This document shows, piece after piece, positions 47,096 through 56,164 of a stretch of DNA of 64,000 bases. Position 1 is the stretch's first letter, and each line of letters opens with the position of its first letter. Where the stretch lies: contig CAIUWA010000014.1 of the NCBI GenBank assembly GCA_903902745.1, positions 62,001-126,000 of the forward strand. Direction: 5' to 3'. Position numbers and translations under genes: made by a program. This DNA comes from an uncultured Opitutia bacterium. GTDB taxonomy: Bacteria; Verrucomicrobiota; Verrucomicrobiia; Opitutales; Opitutaceae. The notes under the pieces were generated by a model that ran no database searches, was not told where the DNA came from, and worked only from the letters and a program-made list of their open reading frames with translations.

Positions 47096-48277
47096 ATGAG
47101 TACCGACCCAAAACAATGGGTGGCGGGCCACGTGGCCGCGCTGCCCAAGAGCGGCATCCGCGACTTCTTCGAACTGGTGGCCAAGATGAAGGGCCAGGAC
47201 GTGATCTCACTCGGCGTGGGCGAACCCGATTTTGTCACGCCGTGGCACATCCGCGAGGCGGCCATCTATGCCCTGGAGAAGGGCAAGACCTACTACACTT
47301 CCAACCTTGGTCTGATCGAACTGCGCCGCGCGATCGCGGACTATGTCGCGGAGCACTTCAACGTCAGCTACCGCCCGGAAGACCAGGTCATCATCACCGT
47401 CGGTGTCAGCGAGGCGCTCGATCTCGCCTGCCGCGCGTTCATCAATCCCGGCGACAAGGTGATGTACCACCAGCCGTGCTATGTGTCGTACCACCCGAGC
47501 ATCGCGCTGGCGCACGGGCAGGGCATCGCGGTGCCGACCTATGCGAAGGACAACTTTGCGCTGACGGCCGAGGCGCTGCGCGCCGCGTGGCAGCCCGGGG
47601 CGAAGCTGCTCATGCTCAACCTCCCGTGCAACCCGACCGGCGGCACGTGCAGCGTGGAGCAGCTGGAGAAGATCGCCGCTTTCTGCCGCGAGAAGGACCT
47701 GCTGGTGCTGACCGACGAGATTTATTCCGAGCTGAGCTTTGACGGCCCGCACACGAGCATCGCGAGCCTGCCGGGCATGGCGGAGCGCACGATCTTCCTG
47801 CACGGCTTCTCGAAGGCGTTCGCGATGACCGGCTGGCGCATCGGCTATGCCTGCGGCCCGGCGGCGCTGATCGACGCGATGATGAAGGTGCACCAGTACA
47901 CCATGCTGTGCGCGTCGATCATCGCGCAGGAGGCGGCGCTCGAGGCGCTGCTGCGCGGTCGTGACGGCATGCTTCAGATGCGCGAGCAGTACCACCGCCG
48001 TCGCGATCTCGTGGTGCGCCGCTTCAACGAGGCCGGCCTCAAGTGCCACTCGCCGCGCGGTTCCTTCTATGCCTTCCCCGATGTGACCTCGACCGGTCGC
48101 ACCGAGAAAGAATTTGCCGTGGGACTGCTCGAAAAGGAAAAGGTGGCCGTGGTGCCGGGCGTGGCCTTCGGGCCAAATGGCGCCGGCCATGTGCGCGCCT
48201 GTTTTGCCACCAGCTACGAGCAGCTCATCGAGGCGTGCGACCGGATCGACCGGTTTGTGCAAGGCAAGGCGAAGTAA
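47096..48277 (+). CDS. class I/II PLP-dependent aminotransferase
   Basis: A 393-residue fold-type I aminotransferase. The PLP lysine is Lys240 in [16 protein letters not shown], with Asn179 in LPCNPTGG, Asp207 and Tyr210 in LTDEIYSE. It is in the same subgroup as archaeal/bacterial aromatic or aspartate aminotransferases, but the amino acid is not predictable. This is one of few genes here with a Shine-Dalgarno sequence (GGAGG at 47083-47087, 8 bases before ATG). It is co-transcribed with the Lrp gene. Confidence 0.9.
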   Translation: MSTDPKQWVAGHVAALPKSGIRDFFELVAKMKGQDVISLGVGEPDFVTPWHIREAAIYALEKGKTYYTSNLGLIELRRAIADYVAEHFNVSYRPEDQVIITVGVSEALDLACRAFINPGDKVMYHQPCYVSYHPSIALAHGQGIAVPTYAKDNFALTAEALRAAWQPGAKLLMLNLPCNPTGGTCSVEQLEKIAAFCREKDLLVLTDEIYSELSFDGPHTSIASLPGMAERTIFLHGFSKAFAMTGWRIGYACGPAALIDAMMKVHQYTMLCASIIAQEAALEALLRGRDGMLQMREQYHRRRDLVVRRFNEAGLKCHSPRGSFYAFPDVTSTGRTEKEFAVGLLEKEKVAVVPGVAFGPNGAGHVRACFATSYEQLIEACDRIDRFVQGKAK

Positions 48278-48350
48278 ATTTACAGGAGCTAACCAAGGGA
48301 ACGGAGTTTTCGTTCTCGGTTGCCTCTGTTTCCTCCTGTAAAACAAAACC

Positions 48351-49814
48351 ATGAATCGCACCGTTGCTATCGTCGGCCGACCCAATGTCGGCAAAAGCCG
48401 GCTCTTCAACCGGCTGGCGCGGAAGCGCATTTCCATCGTGCACGACCAGCCGGGCGTGACGCGCGATGTCATCTCCGCGGAGATCAAGGAGGGCGCCTAC
48501 ACGTTACTCGACACGGGTGGCCTCGGCTACAAGGGCATCGACACGCCCGCCGCGCTCACGGCGGCGTCGGAGGAGCAGGTGGGCTTTGCGATCGATACGG
48601 CCGCGGTGATTCTCTTTGTGGTCGACGGACTCGAAGGCCTGACCGGGCTGGACGAGCGCATCGCCACGCGCCTGCGCCGGAGCAAAAAGAAAGTCATCCT
48701 GGTGGTGAACAAGGCGGACTTCGACGACCACAAGGTGGAACTCGCCGACGCCTACAAACTCGGATTGGGCGAACCGCTGCGCATTTCCGCCGAGCACGGT
48801 AATGGCGAGGAGGAGTTGCGTGTCGCGATCCTCGCCCTGCTCGCGCCGCTGCCGGAGCCGGACGCCTTGGCCCCGGTCAAGACCGCGGCCGATCCGCTCT
48901 GCTTCTGCTTCATCGGCCGGCCCAATGTCGGCAAGTCCTCGCTCGGCAACCGCCTGCTGCAAAGCGACCGCCTGATCGTGAGCCCGGTGCCCGGCACGAC
49001 GCGCGACGCCATCGAGCTGCCCTTTGAATTCAAGGGTCGCGACAAGAAGCTCTATCCCTTCCGGTTGATCGACACCGCGGGCATCAAGGCCGCCACCAAG
49101 CTGGCCTCGCCGATCGAGTATTTTTCGCGCCTGCGCTCGCTCGACGCGATCCAGCGCGCCGATGTCGTCTTCCTCGTGCTCGATGCGATGGAGGGCGTTA
49201 CCCAGCAGGACAAGGCGATCGCCGGCGAGGCACTGAAGGAGCGCAAGCCGATCGTCATCGTCGTCAACAAGTGGGACCTCGTACAGGCGGCGTTCAAGCA
49301 GCAGGGCGGCTTCAAGCCCTACAAAAGCGACCGCGATTACCGCGAGAAGTACGAGCACGCGCTGTTCGAGCGCCTGTACTTCACGCCGGGCTCGCCCCTA
49401 ATCTTTGCCTCGGCCATGAGCGACTACGAGATCGACCGCATGCTTAACGCCGCGGTGCAGCTCAACCGCACCCTCGACAAGAAACTGCCCACCGCGAAGC
49501 TCAACCAGGTGCTCGGCCATCTGACCGAGCGGACGCCGCCGCCCTCCATCGCCGGCCGCCGCTTCCGGATCTACTACGCCACGCAGACGTCCACCCGGCC
49601 ATTCCGCATCAAGCTGTTTTGCAACCGAGAGGAGAAGCTGACCGAGCAGTACCGCCGCTATCTCGAGGCCGGACTGGTGAAGGAGTTCGGCTTGAACGGC
49701 TGCCCGATTTATTTCGATCTCATTGGCAAAAAACGGGACGAGGCGCGGGGCAGCCGCGGCGGCGGCCACGCGTCGGCCGAGTACAAATCCGAGCATGAAA
49801 CTATCGAAGACTGA
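48351..49814 (+). CDS. der: ribosome-assembly GTPase Der (EngA)
   Basis: A 487-residue protein with two tandem G domains needed for 50S subunit maturation. The first has GRPNVGKSRLFNRL near residue 8 and DTGGLG near 56; the second has GRPNVGKSSLGNRLL near 189 and DTAGIK near 241, with NKWDL near 305. A KH-like C-terminal domain ends with a short basic tail. The reading frame overlaps the next gene by 20 bases. Family length and motifs are standard. Confidence 0.97.
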   Translation: MNRTVAIVGRPNVGKSRLFNRLARKRISIVHDQPGVTRDVISAEIKEGAYTLLDTGGLGYKGIDTPAALTAASEEQVGFAIDTAAVILFVVDGLEGLTGLDERIATRLRRSKKKVILVVNKADFDDHKVELADAYKLGLGEPLRISAEHGNGEEELRVAILALLAPLPEPDALAPVKTAADPLCFCFIGRPNVGKSSLGNRLLQSDRLIVSPVPGTTRDAIELPFEFKGRDKKLYPFRLIDTAGIKAATKLASPIEYFSRLRSLDAIQRADVVFLVLDAMEGVTQQDKAIAGEALKERKPIVIVVNKWDLVQAAFKQQGGFKPYKSDRDYREKYEHALFERLYFTPGSPLIFASAMSDYEIDRMLNAAVQLNRTLDKKLPTAKLNQVLGHLTERTPPPSIAGRRFRIYYATQTSTRPFRIKLFCNREEKLTEQYRRYLEAGLVKEFGLNGCPIYFDLIGKKRDEARGSRGGGHASAEYKSEHETIED

Positions 49815-50712
49815 TTACCGTGGCGGCGGCGCGCTCGTGCTGGCGACGCCGGCCCTCGAACTGGTGCTGACGACCTCCGTCGGGCCGCGCGTCGTATCCT
49901 TGCGCTCGCTGGTGGGCCGGGCGGGAAACCTGTTTCTGGAGCAGCCGGCCGGCGAACAGCGCTACCACGGTTATTACCTGCGCGGCGGGCACCGGCTCTG
50001 GCACGCGCCCGAGGATATCGTCCGGAGTTACCAGCCCGATGACGAGCCGCTGGAGGTGAAGCTGCTGCCGAAGGGCGTGGCTCTGACGCAGCCGGTTGAG
50101 GCGCTGACTGGCCTGCAAAAGGGGATGAAGATTGAGCTGATGGGCAGCCGCACGGTGAAGGTCACGCACACGCTGACCAACCGCGGAGTCTGGGCGGTCG
50201 ATTGCGCTCCGTGGGCGATCACGATGTTTCGCCCGGGCGGTCATGGAGTGCTGCCGCTCCTGCCGAAAGGCGACCACGCGCGGGGCGATCTGCTGCCGAC
50301 CTATGCGCTGGTGCCCTGGAGCTTCACGGATCTCTCGCTGCCGGTGTGGGAGCTGCATCGCGATTTCATCGGCGTCAATGTGGCGAAGGCAAAGCAGGCG
50401 CAAAAACTCGGCCTCACGAATTATCCCGGCTGGTCGGCCTACTGGCTCGAAGGGACGACGTTCGTGAAATACGCCGCGGTGAATACCGCGGCGGCGTATC
50501 CGGATCTCGGCAGCTGTTTCGAGACCTTCACGAACGGGGACATGATCGAGCTCGAGACCCTCGGGCCGCTGGCGAAGCTCGAGTCGGGCCGCAGCTCGGC
50601 GCATGTGGAATACTGGGGCGTGCTCGACGGTTTGCCCAAGCCGGACACCGATGCGGCGTTCGCGAAGAAATTTGCCCCGGCGGTGAAGGCTTGGCTGGGA
50701 AAGTTGAAATAG
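49795..50712 (+). CDS. DUF4380-like galactose mutarotase-like protein
   Basis: A 305-residue soluble protein with an aldose-epimerase-like beta-sandwich pattern: GPRVVSLRSLVGRAGNLF and GGHRLWHAPED near the N terminus, VTHTLTNRGVWAVDCAPWAI in the middle. This suits the DUF4380/mutarotase superfamily. No signal peptide is seen. The start ATG 49795 overlaps der by 20 bases, implying co-translation. Its sugar ligand is unknown. Confidence 0.7.
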   Translation: MKLSKTDYRGGGALVLATPALELVLTTSVGPRVVSLRSLVGRAGNLFLEQPAGEQRYHGYYLRGGHRLWHAPEDIVRSYQPDDEPLEVKLLPKGVALTQPVEALTGLQKGMKIELMGSRTVKVTHTLTNRGVWAVDCAPWAITMFRPGGHGVLPLLPKGDHARGDLLPTYALVPWSFTDLSLPVWELHRDFIGVNVAKAKQAQKLGLTNYPGWSAYWLEGTTFVKYAAVNTAAAYPDLGSCFETFTNGDMIELETLGPLAKLESGRSSAHVEYWGVLDGLPKPDTDAAFAKKFAPAVKAWLGKLK

Positions 50713-50720
50713 CCTCGGCA

Positions 50721-50796
50721 TGTTTCACGCAGAGACGCGGAGAACGCAGAGATTCAAACCCCGCATGACTCTGCGTCCTCCGCGCCTCTGCGTGAA
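50721..50796. repeat. family A inverted repeat, unit A8
   Basis: The left arm (50721-50751) is TGTTTCACGCAGAGACGCGG then AGAACGCAGAG. The right arm (50767-50796) is GACTCTGCGTCCTCCGCGCC then TCTGCGTGAA. A 15-base loop gives one of the tightest hairpins of the family. Confidence 0.92.
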
Positions 50797-50827
50797 CAAT
50801 GCCTGAGCCGGCTTGAATTGATTTCCG

Positions 50828-51799
50828 ATGACACCGCTGCGTCTAGTTTTCCTTGGTTCCGATCCGATCGCGCTTCCGCTGCTGGACTGGCTGGCGGGGG
50901 AGGGTGCGGCGTTGGCGCAGGTTACTGCCGTCTTCACGCAGCCTGACCGCCCAGCGGGCCGAGGACAGAAGGTCCGTCCGAACGCGGTCAAGGCCTGGGC
51001 CCTTGAGCGCGGCCTGCCGGTTTATCAGCCGGAAAAGCTCACGGAGGAAGTCCGGGCCCAGCTGGCGGCGCTCGGCGCGGACGTCGCCCTGGTGATGGCC
51101 TATGGGCACATCCTCCGGGAGGAGTTCATCGCCATGCCGCGGCTCGGCACGCTCAATTTGCACGCCTCGATCCTGCCGAAGTATCGCGGGGCCTCGCCAA
51201 TCCAGGCGGCTATCGCCGGCGGCGAGCACGAGACCGGCGTGACCCTGATGCGCATCGTGCGCCGGCTCGATGCCGGACCGGTGGCCGACGTGGAGCGCGT
51301 GCCGATCGCGCCGTTGGACACGGCGGTGGAGATTGAGGGCAAGCTGGCCGCGGCGTGCGTACCGCTAGTCGCGCGCGCGCTCCCGGGACTGCTCGCCGGC
51401 TCGCTGGTCTTCGCGGCACAGGATGAGACGGCGGCGACACATTGCCGGCGGTTGGAGAAGGAAGATGGCGCGTTGGACTTCAGTGCTCCTGCCGCAGTCC
51501 TGGCCGCGCGGATCAACGGGCTTTTCCCCTGGCCCGGCTGCACGACGACCATCAATGACCAAGTCGTTAAGCTTGGCCTGGCCGATGTGGTAGACGGCGG
51601 GGGTGCGGCTGGAGAAGTGCGCGGCACGGATGCAGCCGGCCTGCTCGTCGGAACCGGAGCCGGATTGCTGCGCTTGCGGCGGTTGCAGCGGCCCGGTGGG
51701 CGGATGTTGAATGCCGATGAGTTCCTGCGCGGGTTTCCCGTGGCGACGGGGACCCGGCTAGGCTCCCATCCCATGTCGGTGCTGTTGACACGGAGCTGA
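50828..51799 (+). CDS. fmt: methionyl-tRNA formyltransferase
   Basis: A 323-residue enzyme that formylates initiator Met-tRNA using 10-formyl-tetrahydrofolate. The N-terminal Rossmann domain begins LRLVFLGSDPIALPLLDWL. The signature LNLHASILPKYRGASPIQAA near 110-129 includes the catalytic His, and an Asp in GVTLMRIVRRLDAGPV. The C-terminal domain (about 210-323) is OB-like. def is not nearby. The leader holds repeat A8. Confidence 0.96.
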   Translation: MTPLRLVFLGSDPIALPLLDWLAGEGAALAQVTAVFTQPDRPAGRGQKVRPNAVKAWALERGLPVYQPEKLTEEVRAQLAALGADVALVMAYGHILREEFIAMPRLGTLNLHASILPKYRGASPIQAAIAGGEHETGVTLMRIVRRLDAGPVADVERVPIAPLDTAVEIEGKLAAACVPLVARALPGLLAGSLVFAAQDETAATHCRRLEKEDGALDFSAPAAVLAARINGLFPWPGCTTTINDQVVKLGLADVVDGGGAAGEVRGTDAAGLLVGTGAGLLRLRRLQRPGGRMLNADEFLRGFPVATGTRLGSHPMSVLLTRS

Positions 51800-51867
51800 G
51801 TTGGGCGTGTAACTTCAAAGAGATGGACGGCGGCCGGAATGAATCACGTTCGACTAGCGTCGAGCCG

Positions 51868-51961
51868 ACACACCCCGGCGCTGCGCGCCACCCCTCCTGA
51901 TAGAGGGGAACAGATTGGATCCCCTCTAAAAAGAGGGGTGCCCGACAGGGCGGGGTGTGTT
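51868..51961. repeat. family E long near-palindrome
   Basis: ACACACCCCGGCGCTGCGCG then CCACCCCTCCTGATAGAGGGG forms the left arm. CCCCTCTAAAAAGAGGGGTG then CCCGACAGGGCGGGGTGTGT forms the right arm. Each arm also has its own small CCCCTC/GAGGGG hairpin. Single copy in the window, downstream of fmt. Confidence 0.85.
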
Positions 51962-52036
51962 GCTTGGCTCAGCTTGTGGGGGAAACCACGGCTCGGTCAG
52001 AATCCTTCCCCGTCTGCCGTACGTCAAATATCCGGA

Positions 52037-52906
52037 CTACCGCACGCCCTCAGCGGTCGGTTTCATTTGCGCCAGCTTGCGGGCCGCCGCCTCGGGGATT
52101 TTTGGCACCGCCGCCGGGGCGTAATTGATGATGGTCATCGTCTCGTGCTTTTCCTCCATCGGGGCACTTTCATCGATCCGGCCCTCTCCCTCCCGGTGAC
52201 CCCCGAGGGGCGGCAACACATTGCGGATCGTCACCGTTGCTTCGGTCCGGACCGTGTAGGTGCGAATCAGGCCGTCCTTGATCTGGAAGCTGAGGCTGCC
52301 GGAGATGTCCTTCACGAGCAGATGCACGGGGTTCGGGCCGAAAACAATACCGGCCATCCGGGGCGAAAGTTCACCGATGATATCATCCCCGGCGGGTTTG
52401 AAGGTCCGCACGTCGCGGATGAGCGCGGCCAATTCCACTTCCGGACGCATCGTGGCGAGCGCCGCGCTGGCGATCTGCAGCGCGTTCCGGCCGGGATCAC
52501 CCTTTTTGATCGCAGCATCCAACAATGGCTGGAGTTCGGCGCGGGTCAGCCAGCCTGCCGGCGTTGAAACCACGCCACCGCTCCCGGCCGGAATGACCGC
52601 TGTCGCGCCGGAATCTCGCGGCGATTCGGCGAAGATCACCGTAGTGGCATCGGATCGTTTCGTTCCCTGCACATGCGGGACAATCCGCTCCACGGTCACG
52701 CTGCCGCGGGATAGTCCGTACGGAGTCTTGAAGACGCCGGAGCTGTTAACACCCCCGGGACTGCCCTCCAGGGTTTCCCATGCATAGCTATGCTGGTCTC
52801 GCAGGCGCTCGAAGGCGGCGGTGACATCGGCGGCAGGATCGGCGTGCAACGGTGCCAACAGGCCCGCGTTGAGCAGGCAGAGGGCGAAATACCGGCATGT
52901 CTTCAT
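52037..52906 (-). CDS. exported hypothetical protein
   Basis: A 289-residue protein with a signal peptide (about 1-22, MKTCRYFALCLLNAGLLAPL). I do not recognise a family. The N-terminal section (ADVTAAFERLRDQHSYAWET) and beta-rich middle resemble secreted lipoprotein-like carriers. The C terminus has ESAPMEEKHETMTIINYAPA. Codon use fits the surroundings. It stands alone between the family E palindrome and the LysM gene. Confidence 0.6.
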   Translation of the reverse strand: MKTCRYFALCLLNAGLLAPLHADPAADVTAAFERLRDQHSYAWETLEGSPGGVNSSGVFKTPYGLSRGSVTVERIVPHVQGTKRSDATTVIFAESPRDSGATAVIPAGSGGVVSTPAGWLTRAELQPLLDAAIKKGDPGRNALQIASAALATMRPEVELAALIRDVRTFKPAGDDIIGELSPRMAGIVFGPNPVHLLVKDISGSLSFQIKDGLIRTYTVRTEATVTIRNVLPPLGGHREGEGRIDESAPMEEKHETMTIINYAPAAVPKIPEAAARKLAQMKPTAEGVR

Positions 52907-53110
52907 CGAGGGCGGGGGTATGACGCCAAAAACGAGAGTTTCGCGCTCTTTGTCAACGGGCGGGGGCTACAAACTGCAGGCCTCAAAACCTCTCGCGACA
53001 GAAATATTCCCATGAGCTGTGACAATACGCAGGCCAGCAGTTCATGAGGCCGGAACTGGCCCGATTACATGCCGCTTGTTTTCGCCGGAGGCTTTGCGCA
53101 AGCTGGCTTC

Positions 53111-53710
53111 ATGGTGAAATTCAGCTGGGTTTTTTCCGGTTTGCTTCTGACGGCGGTCGTTCACGCGCAAAATCCGCAGATTGACCTGGCCAATCTCCGC
53201 GAGGACGTGCGCGGGCTGACGCAGCGGGTGGGGGATCTTTCGCTCCGCCTCGAACAGGTCGAGCAGCAGAACCGGGACCTGAAGAGCAAGGCGGGCACCA
53301 CCGAGCGCACCTTCGTGACGCTCACGCAACTCAACGACGCCATCGCCGACCTCAGCCGCACGCTCAAGTCCGCGGATGCCGCCACCAAGGCCGAGACGCT
53401 CCAGCAGGTCGCGGCGCAGATCGACAAGCTCGCGAAGCAGACGAATGCGGCAATTGATGCTCTGGCCAAGAACATGGCCACGCGCCCGGTGGTCCAGGCC
53501 ACGTTCACGGAGGATTATTCCAAGCAGGGCGTGAGCTACACGGTGATGAAAAACGACAACCTGGCCTCCATCGCGAAGAAGACCGGGGCCAAGCAGCAGG
53601 ACATCATTAACGCCAACAAACTCGCCAATCCGTCGAGCCTGCAGGTCGGCCAGACCCTTTTCATCCCCGGCGGCAACGCTCCCGGGGTGAGCATTCCCGA
53701 AGTCAAATAA
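53111..53710 (+). CDS. secreted LysM-domain protein with coiled coil
   Basis: A 199-residue envelope protein: signal peptide (about 1-20), coiled-coil region (about 25-135, LREDVRGLTQRVGDLSLRLE) and one LysM domain near 147-190 (YTVMKNDNLASIAKKTGAKQ, LQVGQTLFIPGG) that binds peptidoglycan. Its stop is 7 bases from parB, so they are probably co-transcribed. ATG 53111 gives a good signal peptide; an upstream ATG (53069) does not. Confidence 0.82.
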   Translation: MVKFSWVFSGLLLTAVVHAQNPQIDLANLREDVRGLTQRVGDLSLRLEQVEQQNRDLKSKAGTTERTFVTLTQLNDAIADLSRTLKSADAATKAETLQQVAAQIDKLAKQTNAAIDALAKNMATRPVVQATFTEDYSKQGVSYTVMKNDNLASIAKKTGAKQQDIINANKLANPSSLQVGQTLFIPGGNAPGVSIPEVK

Positions 53711-53717
53711 CCAAACC

Positions 53718-54650
53718 ATGGCTGCTCCCAAATCCCGACTTGGCCGCGGACTCGGCGGCCTGATCGCCGCCGCGAAACCCGCGGCGCCCCTTGTTCCCGA
53801 GGCCGCGCCCGCCACGGCTGCGGCCCCGGCGCCCGCCACCACCGGCGCGCCCGGCTATCAGGAAATTTTAACCCACCTCATTGAGCCGAGCCCCTATCAG
53901 GCCCGCCGCGAGATACCCGCCGACCAGCTCAACGAGCTGGCGGAAAGCATCCGCGCCGAGGGGCTCCTGCAGCCCATCGTGGTGCGCCGACAGGGCGACC
54001 GTTTCCAGCTTATCGCGGGCGAACGCCGCTGGCGTGCCTTCCAGCAGCTCCGCCTCAAGACGATTCCCGCCCGCATCGTCGAGGCCAGCAACGCCTCGTC
54101 CGCGGCGCTCGGCCTGATCGAAAACCTGCAGCGCGAAGGGCTGAACGCGATCGAGGAGGCCCACGGTTATGCGAGCCTCATCCGCGACTTCGACCTCACC
54201 CAGGACACTGTCTCCGAACGCGTCGGCAAGGGCCGCGCCACCGTGGCCAACGCTCTGCGCCTCCTCTCGCTGGATGCGGAGCTGCAGGGGTTCGTCGCGA
54301 AAAATCTCCTGAGTGTCGGCCATGCCAAGGTGCTGCTTGGGATCGAGGATGCATCCCAGCGCGGCTTGCTCGCGCGGCGCGTCATCGAGGAAGGCCTCAG
54401 TGTCCGCGCCACGGAGAAACTGACGGAGTCGGCCCGGGCCGCGGGCGGCACGGGCCGGACGAAATCCCGCGCCCGTGGGCTGTCGACGAAGGATGCCGCG
54501 ACCGTGTCGGGCATTGCGCAAAAGCTCACCACTCATTTGGGCGCCCGGGTGGCGGTGCTGCACTCGGCCAAGAAGGGCCGGATCGTGATCGAATACCACG
54601 GGAACGAGGACCTCCAGCGCCTGCTGGAGAAGCTCGGCGTGGAAGCCTGA
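53718..54650 (+). CDS. parB: chromosome-partitioning protein ParB
   Basis: A 310-residue ParB-family CTPase/centromere-binding protein. An Ala/Pro-rich N-terminal stretch begins SRLGRGLGGLIAA as in ParB, then the catalytic arginine region IAGERRWRAFQQL near residue 97 and ALGLIENLQREGLN near 132. A helix-turn-helix (about 160-190) contacts parS, and a C-terminal dimerisation domain ends the protein. parA is not adjacent, which departs from the usual parAB order; I find no parS in the window. Confidence 0.93.
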   Translation: MAAPKSRLGRGLGGLIAAAKPAAPLVPEAAPATAAAPAPATTGAPGYQEILTHLIEPSPYQARREIPADQLNELAESIRAEGLLQPIVVRRQGDRFQLIAGERRWRAFQQLRLKTIPARIVEASNASSAALGLIENLQREGLNAIEEAHGYASLIRDFDLTQDTVSERVGKGRATVANALRLLSLDAELQGFVAKNLLSVGHAKVLLGIEDASQRGLLARRVIEEGLSVRATEKLTESARAAGGTGRTKSRARGLSTKDAATVSGIAQKLTTHLGARVAVLHSAKKGRIVIEYHGNEDLQRLLEKLGVEA

Positions 54651-54675
54651 GGAGAAGGGACGGGCGGTCGCCCGA

Positions 54676-54790
54676 AGGTAGGGCGAACCGTCCCCGGTGA
54701 GCCGTTCGACAAGCTCACGATCCCAGACCGCAGCTCCTCCTTCGCCAAGGCTTCCGCGAGACCAGTCGGCAGGGACGCCTCGTCCTACCA
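54676..54790. repeat. family C inverted repeat, unit C5
   Basis: AGGTAGGGCGAACCGTCCCC at the left and GGGACGCCTCGTCCTACC at the right end. Inner parts share GTGAGCCGTTCGACAAGCTC with unit C4. It fills the parB-secG gap. Confidence 0.8.
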
Positions 54791-54834
54791 ATGATTGACA
54801 ACCCCCGTCCGGGTCTGCTGCGTTAACCCCTCCC

Positions 54835-55257
54835 ATGAGCATTGTCATCTGGATCCTGACCCTCTTCCTCATCCTCACCTCGTTTTTCCTCATCCTCATC
54901 GTGCTCGCCCAGAAGGCGAAGTCCGATGGTGGCGTGGGGGCCGCGATGGGCGGCGGCGTGGCGGAGGCGGCCTTTGGCGCCGAGACCAGCAATGTCCTGT
55001 CCAAATCCACCATCTACGCGTCCATTGCGTTCTTCGTTCTGGCGCTCGTGCTTTATCTGACCCGCCTCCACCAGCAGCACCACGGTCCGGCGGGAGCCGC
55101 GCTGCCGACGATTCCGGTTTCGACGGCGCCCGTGCTGCCTCCGATGGGAAGCCCCGCTCCGGCGGTCGCCGTTCCGCTGACCCCCGCTGCCACCCCCGTC
55201 GGCGCTCCGGCCGCTGCGATGCCCGCTCCGGCTCCGGAGCCCGCCAAGAAGCCCTGA
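54835..55257 (+). CDS. secG: preprotein translocase subunit SecG
   Basis: A 140-residue inner-membrane subunit of the SecYEG channel. Two transmembrane helices (about 3-22 and 59-79) flank the conserved loop [20 protein letters not shown]. The C terminus beyond residue 85 is rich in Ala and Pro and longer than in E. coli SecG. Followed after four bases by the next gene. A TTGACA hexamer at 54795-54800 might be part of its promoter, but the -10 is poor. Confidence 0.93.
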   Translation: MSIVIWILTLFLILTSFFLILIVLAQKAKSDGGVGAAMGGGVAEAAFGAETSNVLSKSTIYASIAFFVLALVLYLTRLHQQHHGPAGAALPTIPVSTAPVLPPMGSPAPAVAVPLTPAATPVGAPAAAMPAPAPEPAKKP

Positions 55258-55261
55258 TCGC

Positions 55262-56164
55262 GTGATCTCCGACCGGTATGCCACGCCCGCCTGCATTCGG
55301 CGGGCGTTTTTCTTTGGGGTACTGGCCGCGGCCTGTTTCGCGCCGGCGGCCCAGGCCCAGCGAGGCTATCGGCCGCCGCCCGGCTACCTGCAGTTGGGCA
55401 AGCCCGACCAGGACGAGGGACGGCGGATCATCGGGGAATTCCGCGCGATGGGTGCGATGGGCATCACCGGGGACTACTATCTTGAATTTGAACTGCGGGT
55501 GATGCCGCGCCGCGGCGAGGAGAGCAGCTATGCCGGCCGCATGTGGGGCAGCCGCAACGAGCAGGGCGCCATCTCCCGCGTGGGCTTGACGACCGGCGGC
55601 ACCGGGCAGCGCCTGCTGGTGCAAAACGGCCCGCAGGCTGCCGTCTGGAGCGCGGGCGGAACGGCCGGCGAACCGGTGGCCATGCTCGGAGTCGCGGCGC
55701 TCTTCACGCCGCTGGCCGGGACGGACCTGACGCCCTTCGACCTGCAGATGCCCTTTCTTTACTGGCCGGATTTTGTCTTTGAGGGCGTGGCGAAGATCCG
55801 CGGCCGGCCCGCCCATCAGTTCCTGCTTTATCCGCCGGCGGACTTTGCGGCCAAATATCCCGCGCTCACCGGCGTGCGCCTTTATCTCGACACCCAGTTC
55901 CACCAGCCGGTCCAGAGCGACCAGATCGGGGACGGCGGCCGGCTGCTCAAGTCCATGACGGTGCAGGAGCTCAAGAAAATCGGGGAGCAGTGGATTCCCA
56001 AGACGATCGACCTGCGCGACGAGGCCACGCACAACAAGACCCGCTTCAGCGTCACGGGCGCCGCGCTAAGCCAGACTTTTCCCGGCGGGCTGTTTGCGCC
56101 GGCGGCGCTGGCCGACGAGGCGCGTTCACCCGCCGCCGCGAGCGTGACCCGGATCCAACCGTGA
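55262..56164 (+). CDS. exported outer-membrane lipoprotein-sorting-like protein
   Basis: A 300-residue exported protein. Translation from GTG 55262 gives a signal peptide (about 14-32). The C-terminal beta-rich part (IGEQWIPKTIDLRDEATHNK) resembles the LolA/LolB-like family annotated as outer membrane lipoprotein-sorting proteins. There is no lipobox. It is four bases after secG and overlaps the HAD gene by four bases (GTGA), so the three are one operon. Function is not certain. Confidence 0.75.
   Translation: MISDRYATPACIRRAFFFGVLAAACFAPAAQAQRGYRPPPGYLQLGKPDQDEGRRIIGEFRAMGAMGITGDYYLEFELRVMPRRGEESSYAGRMWGSRNEQGAISRVGLTTGGTGQRLLVQNGPQAAVWSAGGTAGEPVAMLGVAALFTPLAGTDLTPFDLQMPFLYWPDFVFEGVAKIRGRPAHQFLLYPPADFAAKYPALTGVRLYLDTQFHQPVQSDQIGDGGRLLKSMTVQELKKIGEQWIPKTIDLRDEATHNKTRFSVTGAALSQTFPGGLFAPAALADEARSPAAASVTRIQP

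Noticed and set aside
54795-54826. Sigma-70 promoter for secG
   Set aside because: TTGACA at 54795-54800 is good, but no TATAAT-like hexamer occurs at 16-18 bases spacing.
55990-56160. Longer N terminus for the HAD phosphatase
   Set aside because: The open frame overlaps the preceding gene; the HAD motif I lies 12 residues after GTG 56161, which is normal.
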